Positions 50,021 through 63,342 are shown, counted from the first letter of the stretch. The stretch is 64,000 nucleotides of DNA from Schistosoma haematobium (GCF_000699445.3 NC_067198.1:26299536-26363535); one strand, 5' to 3'. Numbers and translations: made by a program. Notes: a model not told the origin generated them from the sequence alone.

Positions 50021-53000
50021 TTATCTATCAGGTAGAGCTTATGTTGTGACCGCTGATGTTGATAGATTTTGTGTGATATCAGATTCATAGTATTCAGAAA
50101 TCACTATGTGAATGTGCAACCAGTATCCATATGCCTGAACCAACTGTACTTATTTATACAGTTAGAGAAATCTCCGATAAACTATTCAATTTGAATAAAA
50201 ATGACCATCTATAAGAGTTGGGTTTATTCATTATACGACATTCTTTGACATTCTATTAAATTGAAGACAGGAAACTAAGCTATGTAAATGGGAACACTAA
50301 AGCTAAAACTGTTTTCAGATATATTTTCTTGACAAACTAATTAAAAAGAAAGTCTAGGCTAGAAAACACTCGACTGTTTACTAGGACTATTCAATATCAA
50401 TAAGTTGGTATACCCTACTCGGGTCTTCGTTCATTACACAAATACAGTCTCTTATCATTAAAGGATAAGTTTCTTATTTTTGAATCAACAATTCAACCTG
50501 TCTTGGCTGTTTGAAAATATGCTTTAACTACATATCAAAAAGAGATGGAATCTAACACAGTCAGACAATTGTAGGGTCCCAAAAATGTACTATTCTATGG
50601 CGTAGAACTTAATTTTAGTCCATGTAGTATAGTTATCTATTTACTGAAACTTGTTATTTTTATTTTGTCATAAATCAGTGAAGATGTATCAATTGATAAA
50701 CGTTTTACATTTGAGTGTTCATTATAATAAGTATCTCATCTGACATTTTAGTGGTCTTGTATCTGACTCCAGTTAGATAGGACGAATGATTGCTGTCGAA
50801 ATATGTATGTCACCTATTCTCGTATAAAATTATCGGCTTAAAAAGCGTTAGTGGATAACGGAATCAAATAAGTCAACTACGAGAACAGATTTTTGAATAC
50901 ATATATTTTGTACAGTCATTGATCTGGACAGACAATCAGAGGGACGAAGTGAAAAGAAACGACGCACAGTGGAGGAGGCATGTGAGCTAACCCAACTTAA
51001 TCAAGCGATAATCGATATTTATCGTCGGTTAGATATAAGTTACAGACATGTGATGAATAAGATAAGAAACACACACACGCTTACATAAAAAAGTGAAGGT
51101 TAATAAGCGAATAATTAACAAGGTCAGAGCGTGACTGAAAAAGTATGAATAGATTAGCCTGTCCGGAAGCTAGAATGAGCTATGTGGACTTACTATAACA
51201 CTACAATATTGAGTAAATTTTGAATATCGTCTCATTTTATATAACCATACTTCATGTTAGTTTCTTTTAGAAGAAACGTTCATTTGAGAACCATTAGAAA
51301 TCAGAAAACAATGAACATCTGTCTTATCAGAGTCTGTAATGGCATCTACGTTTATGATATAAATAATTCGTGTGAATATCATCCAGTATCATCAATGGAT
51401 AACTTTATTACTTGTTTCATTCTACGAGTCACAGGATCTCGTTGAAGCTTCCAAGGAATCCATACCCCTGAAAATTATAGATTATGTATTTTGTTTTATT
51501 TAAAGGAAAAAAAACAACCAGGTAGTATGTAATTAATTTTTCACTATTTACATTGTCACTTTCAAAACCGTAAAAGATAATCATATGAATCAAAATGTAA
51601 TAAACTTAACATAAATAAATAAATTTTTATGTTAAAAGCAGATACCTTCTGTTTTAAAAATAAAGGAATATCTCATAAATTATTCAAATACAATATGATT
51701 ATGCTAATAATTCTATGCAATAAGCTTCCTATCTTATTATATAAATAAGATATGAAATTATATCTTATTTAGATAGAAGTCTGTTTTAAAACAGTTAGAC
51801 TCATACACACTGATAATAATTAAAATTCTTAAACAGGACCAAAAGTATTTCAATGAATAAAAGTTTGTTCTTTTTATTTTAACAAAAGATATTATCAATA
51901 AAGTGAATACAATTGATAGGAAACTAAAGTGAAAGCAACTTGAAGTATATACTCTGCAGTTTTGTACGAATATATGAAATGGTAATGAATATAATGCTGT
52001 TATAACCCTGGTTTCGTTGCTAATTTTCGTAATAACCATTACTACAAATTTTGCATGATTTAAAATGTTATAACTATTGTTTAAAACTATGGGATATTTG
52101 CTTAAATCTCTTAAATGGGTATCTGTATGGAGAAATAGACATAAAGTGTTTTGGAAGATTTATTTTGATCTATGAACACTATAACTAATTGAATATTTTT
52201 TAACTGTGATCATTTATTATTAAGTATCACATTGTCTCTTCACAAAACAAGTTATCATTGGTAGGTATCATTACCAAGGTTTGACTTGATAATTTCGAAT
52301 AAATTGAGCATTGGGTAGATTGTTATTAATAAATATTTGGTTATTTATTCTCTGAAAAGGTGGCTTACACTAAGTCACGAAATGTCAGAAAATCTCATTT
52401 TCCTACTCATTGATATATTACAAATATATTATTTATTGATAACAAGTTACCATGTTTGTTAATTGAAATAAAGGTATAATTCAGTCGTATTACTAAAAGA
52501 TAACGTAGATGGACTGGACATTTTGAGTTACTAATAAGTACATGAATTAAAATTCCCATATTTTTGTTATCAGAAAATTCAACACCATCAAATAAGCTCA
52601 TTTCAGTATGGTCTAAACTAACTTTTATCTTCTTAACATTATAATATATATTCATGCACTTATCATGAAAAGCTAGTTCGTCTACTATTATAATCAATAG
52701 AAAAAATAATAAAATGCTTTACATTATTAAATAATACAAATAGCAATATATATGTGAAACTGACACAGTTGACAAAACGGTTGACATTCATTGATTGTAA
52801 CTGTAAAACTGTAGAGGTTAATTTCTCTTATATCTGACTCCAATAAATAGTATCCCATTAACTGAGTATTTTATACAGGCTAAATCTCCTAGTAGAATTA
52901 TAGATTTACTCGAGATTATTCAAAAGCCCGAACACCTGTTATAGAAATACTTTATTGTTAAAGATTTGTAAAATCCGCAAGCGTACAGGAAGCAAGCACA

Positions 53001-53500
53001 CAGGGACAGCAAGAGTGTGTATGTGGGTGTTAATCAAGTATGGATAAACTATTGATTGTCTGTGTATTACAATCAATGTGAGGATAGATTAAAAATTGAT
53101 GTGCAGACATGTGCTCAATTAGACTCACATAGAAAATTACATAGTGGATCAAGTGTCTAAATTACAGTGAGTTGATAAATAATACAGTAGTTGATTGAGC
53201 TTACTACAAAACATTTACATATAAATATTAAATTTATAAAGTAAAACAAACTGAAGTATATAAAATGTGGTGTTTTATGTTTAATAAGTGATGCTTTAAA
53301 TAACTAATCATTTGACGATTTTCTATATTATTTGCATAAATCTTATTGGTATTGGGCCAAAATGATTTTGTCAAATGTATTTTGAAGGTCTCTAAGACGT
53401 TTCTTTAAAAATAACTACTCATTAAAGCTTATAATTTTAATATAATTGCGGTAATGACTATCCAACATTAAGTTGATCCATTTGACAAAATTAATTTTTG
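50020..53500. other. Gene-poor AT-rich stretch
   Basis: ORFs up to 96 codons (52407-52697, minus) are AT-driven and have no domain. No RNA gene or named repeat. Confidence 0.45.
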
Positions 53501-53507
53501 TATTTTC

Positions 53508-53993
53508 TGTTATATTCCGATGAGAGTAATGAATGGTAACTTCTGAGAACTAATTTATGAACTAATATGATACTTATATTTTTATTGTATGATTATTAGG
53601 TAGATAAACTATGCATATTCATCTTTCTCTAATTAAAAGCTTTATTTCGATTTATAAACTATTATTATACAATTTAGCATTCATGAGTTAGGCCCTGTCT
53701 ACCAATTACCACCTCCCACATTCACAGCCACTTTCCGCTAAATTTTGTACAAATATTATTTTCTATTTTATGGTACGATGTGATCTATTTGGTTTGTATA
53801 TAAACCCAGTATGTTTGAAATACATGATTCATATTGTAGAGGCTGATATTGGTGTTCATGGACTTAACAGACTGGGCTAGGCTGGAAGCAGGACCGATTA
53901 GAGCTCGAGGCTGCTCGCACTTGTTTCATGCGTCATTTGTGCGATCGATAAATCACTGTTCTCTAATTGGTGCTATCATTACATTATATATTA
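53508..53993 (+). repeat. LTR-like repeat, inverted partner of 63343-63819
   Basis: Begins TGTTATATTCCGATG and ends GGTGCTATCA, so has TG...CA ends. TATATAAACCCAGTATG near 53798 looks like a TATA box. From 53506 to about 53898 it is identical to the reverse complement of 63428-63821; the last 90 bases differ at many positions. No internal retroelement sequence is attached, so it reads as a solo LTR. Confidence 0.7.
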
Positions 53994-54009
53994 TTAGGAT
54001 ACACAGGCC

Positions 54010-54848
54010 ACAGGTTATAATATTTTCCTCTAATGTATCAATAAACTGAATCATAATAAGCTTGTAAAGTAAATTGAGTAAGTATATTTTACTAGAAGCA
54101 ACTATCGTGAAGAATCCGTTTTATTATGCCATAGTGATAGTGAACATAGTCATCTCAGCCATAAAGTGTCTTTCACAATTTAGCTCTTCATAAACATTAT
54201 ATGTATAATATCTTTAATATAACATTTTAATACTTAAATAATTCTAAATGCGTGAAAGTGTAGTTTTCAATATAACAAAATGCAAAAGGTGTAATTTTGC
54301 TTATTCGTTGTCTAAAAAAAGAAAGTATAGGGTTATCAACAATCAAATGTTTAGTCAGTGTATTGATAAATTACTTAGTGAATTATTTTGAGACAATATT
54401 TGCTGATAAAGTGGAGATTTTTCGACAATGAAGCACGTATTATTGACCTTGGATACCAAATCACTAGTATATAAAATTTCTTATTTAGTTTATACTAAAA
54501 TATCAGTATTCAAGATTCTGCCCAAATGTACAACATATGATGATTGTCCATTTTCTAATAATATCTAATAGAGTATTTTGTTTCATTTACTAATGTTATT
54601 GGTTAATAAATTAATTAAACTACAAGTTAAAATAACCAAATGTATGTTTAAAGAAAAAGGTTTGTTCTAATTTTATGAAATCTTTTGAGATAACCTTCTA
54701 TTTTCAACAATAGTATAATATAGTATAGTATAGTATCAGTAGTATATAGATTTTATCAATGTGTTTGAAATACTATTCGGATTACCAAAAATGTCTAATT
54801 GAAAATCTCTTGTGAAGAGTTTGAAAATGACAATAGTTCAAGTAAGGT
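54010..54848. other. AT-rich stretch with a TATAG microsatellite
   Basis: No gene. Short TATAG repeats at about 54715-54736. Confidence 0.5.
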
Positions 54849-54849
54849 T

Positions 54850-55940
54850 CCCTTACTTACTTGCTTACGCCTGTTACTCCTAATGGAGCATAGGCCGTCT
54901 ACCAGCATTCTCCAACCCATTCGTTTCTAGTTCCATCCAATTCTTGTTCATTCTTCTCATGTCTATCTCCAATTCCCAGTGTAATGTGTTGTTTGGTCTT
55001 CCTCTCCTCCTTTGGCCTTCAGAATTCCATGTGAGGGCTTGTCCTGTGATGCAGTTGGATGCTTTCTTCAATGTGCATCTTACCAACTTCCAGGGCTTCT
55101 TCCTCCGCTGTGATCTGATTTGTTCTCTCCCATAGTAGCTTGTTGCTGATAGTGTCTGGTCAACGGATCCGAAGTATTTTGCGTAGACAACTGTTAATAA
55201 ACACTTGTATCTTCTGAATGGTGGCTTTCGTAGTTCTCCAGGTTTCCGCCCCATACAGTAGGACTGTCTTGACATTTGTATTGAAAATCCTGACCTTGAT
55301 GTTGGTTGACGGTTGCTTTGAGTTCCAAATGTTCCTTAGTTGTAAATATGCTGCTCTTGCTTTACCGATCCGCGCTTTTACATCTGGATCAGATCCACCA
55401 TGTTCATCAATGATGCTGCCCAAATATGTAAAGGTTTTTACATCTTCCAAATCTTCTCCGTCAATTGTGACTGGATTGTTGCATGCTGTGTTGTATCGGA
55501 GAACCTTGCTTTTCCTTTTGTGTATTTTGAGACCTACTATAACTGAGATTGCTGCTTCACTGGTCATCTTCTTCTGCATTTGTTGTTGGGTATGCGATAG
55601 GAGGGCAAGATCATCTGCGAAGTATAGATCGTCCAACTGCACCCTAGATGTCCACTGTATCCCGTGCTTCCCTTCAGATGTTGACGTCCTCATGATCCAG
55701 TCGATCACCAGGAGAAACAGAAAGGATGAGGGTTAGCAACCTTGCCTGACACTGGTTTTCACTTCGAACGAGTCTGTCAATTGTCCTCCATGCACGATTT
55801 TGCAGTTTAATCCATCATATGAATTCTGTATGATATTGACTATCTTCTGAGGCACGCCGTAGTATCGAGGAAGCTTCCATAGTGTTGTTCTGTCCACGCT
55901 GTCAAATGCTTTTACGTAATCAATGAAAAGAAAGGTTTCC
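54850..55940 (-). mobile_element. 5'-truncated RTE-like retrotransposon
   Basis: On minus, reading from about 55940: FLFIDYVKAFDSVDRTTLW, then GVPQKIVNIIQNSYDGLNC, GGQLTDSFEVKTSVRQGC followed by a stop, then an open 182-codon frame (55708-55160) with YFADDLALLSHTQQQM (catalytic YADD-type box, here FADD), VKTFTYLGSIIDEHGG and VKTVLLYGAETW. After a frameshift, the 3' part has GQALTWNSEGQRRRGRPNN and MRRMNKNWMELE. The 3' end is CTTACTTACTTGCTTACG on plus. It lacks endonuclease and is dead, but is the best preserved RTE copy here. Confidence 0.9.
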
Positions 55941-55944
55941 TAGT

Positions 55945-56810
55945 AATTTTTAATTACATAATAAGTGTTGAATGAGACAAAACAAATGAAAATGTATATA
56001 AAACGCTTGGTAAATCATTCTAATATATAACTTTTCGTCCCGATTCAAGTTAATATAAAAAATACAGACAATGTTAAACTTTGATTTCTTCAAGTTAAAT
56101 CAAATTCAACATTAAAATTATTTCTTTATCAATTTATATAGTTTTGAAATAGCACCACAAAGACTATAATTATAGATGTCATACTATATACATCTAGGCT
56201 CTTATCGACTATTTACAATTAACTGATCAATGAACAATATTTAATGTCTTGTGCATCCTTCTGCTAATAAAAGAATAATCGGTCGAGTTGCAATGCGGCC
56301 TAGAGTTTGGGTTTTTCGACATCGCGTGAACTGTAATCAGACGTAAAAAGGTAGTTGAAGATAGATGACAGGAAAGCATAGGTCTAGGTCCCGTACTTTC
56401 TAGAACTCGTAAGTAATGTGGGCATGTAATCTTGAGGGGATTAATGTCCCCTTAAAATTACCACCACCTTACACCTTATGTTTACAAAAATTGTTACCTT
56501 AACTGTCTGATAGCAAAAATTCACCAAAACCATGGCCACAAGTTGTAAAATCAATTTAAGTACACTGAACATTATGATATATAAAATTGCAATGAAAGCC
56601 ACCTAGCTCAGTTGAGACAGGCACAAAATCAAATAATTTATTTGTTTTATCCTAGTATTTCATGTTTTTCAAGTATCATCAAGCAATAATCTTCCTTTTT
56701 TCATACCGAGGGTAATTATATTTTATTCAGGTTCTTACGGCATAAAACTAATATTTTCGAAATATCTCTTGGATTTGATTATACAGAGCTTAAATGGGAC
56801 TTAGTGTTGG
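55945..56810. other. AT-rich non-coding stretch
   Basis: Nothing recognised. Confidence 0.45.
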
Positions 56811-56850
56811 GACAGCTGAAATTTTAATCGCTGGAAAATTCCAATTATAT

Positions 56851-57196
56851 TAAAACACAATTGTATGAACGAAGAATATTCTTTTCAATGAATTTCTCAT
56901 CAGGTTCTACAATTATAAATCCAAATTAGTCATCCATAGAATTGGCCAGATTTAAGGCAGTGTACATCATTTGAAAATTGTAAATAATGTGTGAATTGAG
57001 AATTGTTGTTTGTTATAGATCTGAACTGATTTTATATAACAAACAACAATTCTCAATTCACACATTACAATTTACAAATGATGTACACTGCCTTAAATCT
57101 GGCCAATTCTATGGATGACTAATTTGGATTTATAATTGTAGAACCTGATGAGAAATTATTGAAAAGAATATTCTTTGTTCATACAATTGTGTTTTA
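56851..57196. repeat. Near-perfect palindrome, arms about 165 bp
   Basis: Left arm 56851-57017 and right arm 57035-57196 are reverse complements with few differences around a 17-base spacer. Flanks share the direct repeat AGCTGAAATTT (56814-56824 and 57199-57209), a possible target-site duplication if the left end includes about 25 extra bases. Related arms bound the element at 61483-62445, so this is a collapsed TIR element. Confidence 0.85.
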
Positions 57197-57209
57197 ATAG
57201 CTGAAATTT

Positions 57210-58770
57210 ATAAATGATCTTGCAACTATCGCGTTACCTGAAATAATATGTCACTTGTTTGATTACATTTTCAAGGTAGTCAGCTTTTTTGGCATGGGAA
57301 ATATATGATCGCTCAATGGATCTATTAGATTATTAAGTAATCTGGTTTATAATAGAGATCTTGTTTTCCAAAATAATGATAAACAATAATGCACAATAAT
57401 TTACTACCTATTAATCGAACAGTTAAAGATAACCAAAATCACATAATCTAGTCCTTAGTACAAATTGATTTAGGTCGATCAAGTTACTTTAAGACAACTC
57501 AGCTAGGGAAATAACTTGACGTTGCATTCTGATACACGTTTTTTGGAAATCATCACACATTTAGGTTGCGTACTAACTAGCAATTGTTACTTGAGTTTGT
57601 CTAGAAAACCGAATAAACCGATTAGATCCACAAAATTTAAACTATAGATGGTTTGAATATTATAGTGAGAGGCCTTTTTTTAAAATCGGTTCTGATAAGA
57701 TTGCGATGAACTTCGACAGCCATGAACTCTGTATTAGGAGTTTATGTTTGATTGCATCCAGCCTCCTGAAACTAGTTAAAGTTTTGTTTCAGCCGGAATG
57801 AACTTTTCGGAACTACTTAGTAAGTGGACCATTCGTTTAGAAATTTATGTTTACGCCAAAAGTCATTGACATTAAAAGGGCTATGCGAAATTTCGAACAA
57901 AATATTACCTGGTAGGTGATCAATATTTTATTAGACTAGTATACAGTATAAACATAAGTTAATCAAGATGATTTTGGAAGTGATTATTTCATCCAAAATT
58001 CTTCATGGATAGTATTAATTCTTTTCCGGTTTATTAATAAGCCAGTTACATACAAAAACATATTCACTGAAAATAACGTACCACAGTATTCGGCAAGTGT
58101 GACGATAATTGAAAAAGCTAACATAGCTGATTATGGAGTAGTGTGAGATATACTGCCGTATCCGGTTATTACTCCAGACAAAGTCTTAACTGATTGGAGA
58201 TCGAGTAGTTTATAAAACTGTTTTTCTATAGTCCTCTAGGAACACATACATATGTTTAATTTTTGTGAGCATTTTATATTTAAACACGTTATTTTATAAC
58301 GATGTAAGTGTTGTATTGGCCACCTGTATTATCTTCTAACATCATTTTAGCCTAGAAGCTTGGACTTTTGGGCAGCCATCACCCGATTACATTGTGTTAT
58401 TGACTATCACAAGTCGATTGGTATTCTTCTAGCATTTTAGCAGTCAGGAATCTTTTCATCAAATCATAAATCATTGATTTGTAACACTAGTTTAATGCGC
58501 TTGTAGTCACTTTAAAATTTACTTTATAGTCTACCCATTGTTATTTAACTGAATAAATAAATATATAATATGTCAATAACTATTGACAGTGTCAGGGATA
58601 ATACCAGAAAAATTACAATATTTCGATCTGGAATTAAAACATTTTACTTTAGATTCTTATACCTCCGGAAAGTAGCCATTATTTTATTCTGTCCTAATCA
58701 AATAAATATAATTCTGATATTTTTATTTGTTGATAGTTGATGGTATCATCTGCAAGACGGATTTCATTCT
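57210..58770. other. AT-rich non-coding stretch
   Basis: Nothing recognised. Confidence 0.45.
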
Positions 58771-58779
58771 ATTTCAGGG

Positions 58780-59395
58780 TTTTCCAGGTTTTAGCCAATC
58801 AGTCAGGATTTGAATGTGACCAACTTGGTCTCGTGTGCTGTTACGGGTATGAGGGCTGATATCACTTCCAGGCTGCCAACACCGTGGAAGGGTATTTCTT
58901 AAGGAACCTGAAAAGGAAGTCGGATTAGTGTTTGTCTTAACGACCTGGGAGCGTGATCGCAGAGCCCAAGGGATAACTGCTTGAGGTCGGTCACGCACGG
59001 CCTTTTTACGGGAGGTTTTTAACGTGTTAGCTCCGTTCTTCAAAGGGCCTTACTGTCGGAGACGAAATTTCGTGAGGTAAGGTGAGGCATATCATTTTTA
59101 AGCTCGACCTTTCCTAACCTCTTCCTTCCTTTTGAGAAGGCAGCATCTCTGCAGATGCTGGTTGTCCGAGGGAAACACTTTACTGCTGTCACACCCTATA
59201 CAGCCAATAGTAAGACTTCGCCCTCGGACCTTGAGTTGCTGCTTTTAGTCTTACTGTTCTCCAATCGACCTGCCTGGCATAGTAGAACCTGCAGGAACAT
59301 ATGTTCCAGCCAATATAGCTCGGTTGGGTCATCACGATAGGCAAGCCCAACCACCATGTCAAGCTAGCAGTTACGGTCGGGTCAGGTTTTAGCAA
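58780..59395. repeat. GC-rich repeat-like block
   Basis: Sharply GC-richer than both flanks, open in short frames on both strands (89 codons minus, 61 plus, 74 minus) with no domains. Likely a fragment of a dispersed repeat, in the same way as 18050-18530, but the two do not obviously align. Confidence 0.5.
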
Positions 59396-59399
59396 CAGT

Positions 59400-60800
59400 A
59401 TTTTATTTAACACACCCTAACATAAATGATAATGATTAAAATGTTATTGAGTGAGAATACTCAGAGTTATCAGGTTTACCAATAACATTTGTCAGAAACA
59501 AGATTTCTTGATATGACAAATGACAATGAAATTAATAACTATTATAATGATCTATGACGTTTCCATAATGATTCGCTTTTAATGAATATAATGTGGGTGT
59601 ATATTAATAATTCTGTCAATTTTTATTTTGTCAAATTTCAAAAATAAAAAATAATATCCCCAAGAACTTGTGTTAGTTCAATTACAGAATAATCAGTTTA
59701 TCATTTTCATATTCAATAGTCATATGTTTAAATAGATATGATAGTTTAGCATACAATAACAATTTAAGTGTTGAATTTTTTTTGTAATGAGGCTTTCTAT
59801 TTTTTTTTAATATTTATCCCATACAGCAACAATATCTCGAAGTCAGATGAATTGTATAGTTACTGATACCCGACTATTAATATTTCCGCAGGCAAAATGC
59901 ATTACAGTCAAGGTTATTTTTCTTTATCTAACATAAATGAAATTATTTATCTAAGACTACGTCTGGTTAAAGGCATCCAAAAGGTAATATGAATAAGCTA
60001 ACTTATAAATTTTTAATGTTTATTTTGAGAAATTTTGTAGGATAAGAAAAATAATGATACATTATTTATTCATTTCCCAAAATAGATACTTATCGTTGTG
60101 TTAATCCTAGAAAGTTAGTGGATTATTATAAGTTATAACTTTATAAAGTAATTTATTTTCTTAAAGCAACCTTATCTGACTATATGTTGTTCACTCAAGA
60201 GTGCTGGACAGATACTTCGTTTTTGTAAAGAAATATAGTCCAGTGAAATTCTACATCATGTGAGGAGGAACTCAGAAATTCCAAGCATTGATTCTATCAT
60301 GATATCTTTAAAGAAATGGGTTCGAATGCACCAGTTCCTGCTTTGCACATTGACGACTTTATTATATAAGCTCATCCATATTCAAATTTATCGCTAGGTT
60401 ACTAACCCATATACAAATTGGTTAACTCATTGAATTATGGATTCCTTTCCAAAATAGTCTTTAAGATAGCTATCAGATAATTAGTGCTTGTTATTAATTT
60501 ATGTAGCTTATTAGAAATATTGTGTAGTTTTCAGAAGGAACAATAAATGACTCTAAGAAAATATTAAGTATTTGTAGTGAGAATCTTCCTTAAAATATAC
60601 CTGAATCTTCATCAACTCAAATTACTGATAGGTATCGTTGATACCACTCACTAAATAATTACACTCACTTATTAATTACATCTTGCTTAAATATTTTATT
60701 TGATGATTTCCATGTCACTACTTAATTAAGATAGTCGCCAATATTTCTCCCTTTCTATATCTTCATATCAAAGTTCATCAATATTGTTAAATAATGAATT
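59400..60800. other. AT-rich non-coding stretch
   Basis: Nothing recognised. Confidence 0.45.
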
Positions 60801-60802
60801 AT

Positions 60803-60960
60803 CAGAAGGGGTTTTGTGGAGATTTTAGAAATTTCACTGATTGAAATCATGAGTCAATTGAAGCTAGACCACCATAGAAAACCTGGAAGCACTGGACGGC
60901 CGTTTCATTCTAGTATGTGACTCCTCAGTAGTGCTCATCTCCACAAAAACCCTTCTGATA
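60803..60960 (-). repeat. SINE 3' half with inverted tail
   Basis: Minus-strand SINE from tail to the hammerhead region, then abruptly ATCTCCACAAAAACCCTTCT at 60938-60958, the reverse complement of the start of the same copy (AGAAGGGGTTTTGTGGAGAT). Core CTGAGGA and GAAA are kept, but stem II is GTCA/GAAT. Confidence 0.75.
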
Positions 60961-60984
60961 ATAATCATCTGCTCACTAGTGACT

Positions 60985-61340
60985 AACTTCAAGAGATACT
61001 CCTGGAGTTTTAGTGAGAAGTCGTTACCAGTGGAGTTCAACCAGGTCTTTTGTGAGGTATCAACTCACTGAAGACAATGGTGTACGGTGGCGCAAATTCG
61101 TGGATTAGTTGAAGTTACACATTAACACCATTCGATGTCGGCTCAGTGGTCTAGTTGGTTAAACGCATGGCGCGAGACTGATACGTCCTGGGTTCGAACC
61201 TCGCGGGGTGCGGGATCGTGTATGCGCACTGCTGAGGAGTCCCATACTAGAATGAAACGGCCGTCCAGTGCTTCCAGGTTTCCCATGGTAGTCTAGCTTC
61301 AATTGACTCATGATTTCAATCAGTGAAATAATGAATTGTG
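60985..61340 (+). repeat. Full-length Sm-alpha-like SINE
   Basis: Includes the upstream head (GGAGTTTTAGTGAGAAGTCG), the tRNA-like part with A box GGCTCAGTGGTCTAG (61140-61154) and B box GGTTCGAACC (61191-61200), and the 3' part. Hammerhead: stem I GCACTG/CAGTGC is perfect (61226-61231 with 61266-61271), CTGAGGA and GAAA are intact, stem III CGGCCG is intact, but stem II is GTCC/GAAT instead of GTCC/GGAC. Confidence 0.88.
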
Positions 61341-61482
61341 AGAATTCACAAGCTAATGGGATAACGATTTATTCATTTATGATAGCTGTTCATGAATTTG
61401 TATAAGAACAAAAGTATCACTTTTGATTATTATCTGATTAAATATATAATCATTCTGTTTTAATATCTGAAAAATTCGCATT

Positions 61483-61957
61483 ATAGTAAAACACAAGTGT
61501 ATGAACGAAGAATATTCTTTTCAATGGATTTCTCATCAGGTTCTGCAATTATAAATCCAAATTAGTCATCCATAAAATAGGCCAGATTTAAGGTAGAGTA
61601 CATCATTTAATATGTGAATTAAGGATTGTTGTTTGTTATATAAAATCAAATAACCCAACATGGAGTAATCTTTCGCAATAATATATCGTCTTAACAGTAG
61701 TCTACCTAATTCCGTCAGACTGAGAATCTTACAGACGACTGAAGCAATTGCTATTCGGATCAAAATGTCAGAGCTTTGCATCCAAAAGAAATATGTTCAA
61801 CCGCTCCTTTTAGCCTGGCTAATTACGGGGCTAACTAGTTAATAATCAATTTTATAATATATGGTGAGTTAATTTGATTAATGTTCTAATTTGCGGATTC
61901 TGTAGTGTGCATCCGTTATCATTAGGTGTTCATTTTTATGTCCCAAATTTATCTTAC

Positions 61958-61998
<41 letters not shown>

Positions 61999-62445
61999 GT
62001 ATTATCTTTATCATTGTTATTATTATTACACTTGATAACCGTTTTGAGATATTTATTCAGCATCCACCCCTAAATCTACTATATCTGACCTAATTCATAT
62101 TATTCTACATATTACGTAATTTCTGATTTTTATTCCATTATTTTCCCTCTCACCCCAAGTTGACCATATTTATTCTGATCATTTATCGTACAACTTCACT
62201 TCACTTATAAGCTTATTGAAGTTAACACTTTATATTAGTCAGCCCCAACGTTAACGATTTGATTGGATTTATATGACAAAGAACAGTTCTTGATTCACAT
62301 ATTACAGTTTTAAATGTTGTACTCTACCTTAAAATTGGTCAATTTTATGGATTATTAATTTGGATATGATAATTGTAGTACCTGATAAGAAATTCATTGA
62401 AAAGAATATTCTTCGTTCATATCATTCTGTTTTGTATTACCAATG
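61483..62445. mobile_element. TIR element, long terminal inverted repeats of about 175-190 bp
   Basis: Left TIR 61483-61660 and right TIR 62250-62445 are inverted and clearly homologous to each other and to the palindrome at 56851-57196. The interior of about 590 bp has no transposase and contains a TTA microsatellite. A non-autonomous DNA transposon is inferred; superfamily unknown. Confidence 0.75.
61959..62030. repeat. ATT/TTA microsatellite
   Basis: About 13 perfect units, then imperfect ones. Read on minus it gives a false poly-Asn frame. Confidence 0.95.
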
Positions 62446-62804
62446 TAAAATTTAAAGAATTATCTTAATAAACTGAAGAAAAACTTTAGCAATAGTCTGT
62501 TGCTGAAATCTTTCATCTTTTTCTTTACTTAGAGATAATAAGAGAAAGAAATGTCTTACGAAGTTATAGATCATCGAAAATGATATGATATATTCTAAAA
62601 CAATTGAAAACAATTACAACTGTATCAAATTACAGTTTAATTGTATCTATTTAAGAAATTTTGTAGGAATTCAGTAAATAAATTTTCATCATTTACTCAA
62701 GTTAGTTCTTTTAAATTATACTATTTTTGTTTAAGAAAGTAAAAATGTTACTAGTTTTAAATTTTGTTTTTGTTCTGACTAAAAACATAATGAAATGATA
62801 ATCT

Positions 62805-63080
62805 GGCTTTAATTGAGATCATGAACCGACCTATATTATACCATCGTTGAAAAGCTAAAAGCACTGGATGGTTGTTTCGTACTAGTATGAGACTTCTCAT
62901 CAGTGTTTATCTATGATCTTGTACGTAGTGATCTAACCCAGGATCTTCAACCCTGTGTATGAACGCTTAACCTCTAGACCATTGAGCAGGCTGCAAACGG
63001 TGTTAATGTCTAACTTCTGTCAATCCATGATATTGCTCGATCATCTTCCATTGATCAGTTCATTATCTCAGTTAAAAATA
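62805..63080 (-). repeat. Diverged Sm-alpha-like SINE
   Basis: On minus: GCCTGCTCAATGGTCTAGAGG (A-box region) and the hammerhead region, where the core reads ATGAGAA in place of CTGANGA and stem II is lost. Confidence 0.75.
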
Positions 63081-63342
63081 AACAATTTCCACAACCCCAT
63101 ACTGAAAATTTAGTTATTAAATATTTGATCTAACAAAATTTATATTACCATTAGTCATTGCAATATAGTTTTCATGATATCTATCTGAAGTAATCATTAT
63201 GATAATATTTATAAACTTCGATAAATATTTATCCATGTAGATATAACTACATTTCATATTGTTCAAATATAAACATAGAAATTAATTAAATGCAATATCC
63301 ATGCTATTACAACATATGGCCTTGTGCTCTATTAATATATAA

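Noticed and set aside
55218..55736. 172-codon plus-strand ORF
   Set aside because: Shadow of the RTE reverse transcriptase on the minus strand.
58774..59413. Three ORFs of 61-89 codons
   Set aside because: Same reasoning: a GC-rich repeat-like block with open frames on both strands and no domain.
61878..62063. Minus-strand ORF with a run of Asn
   Set aside because: It is the translation of the TTA/ATT microsatellite.
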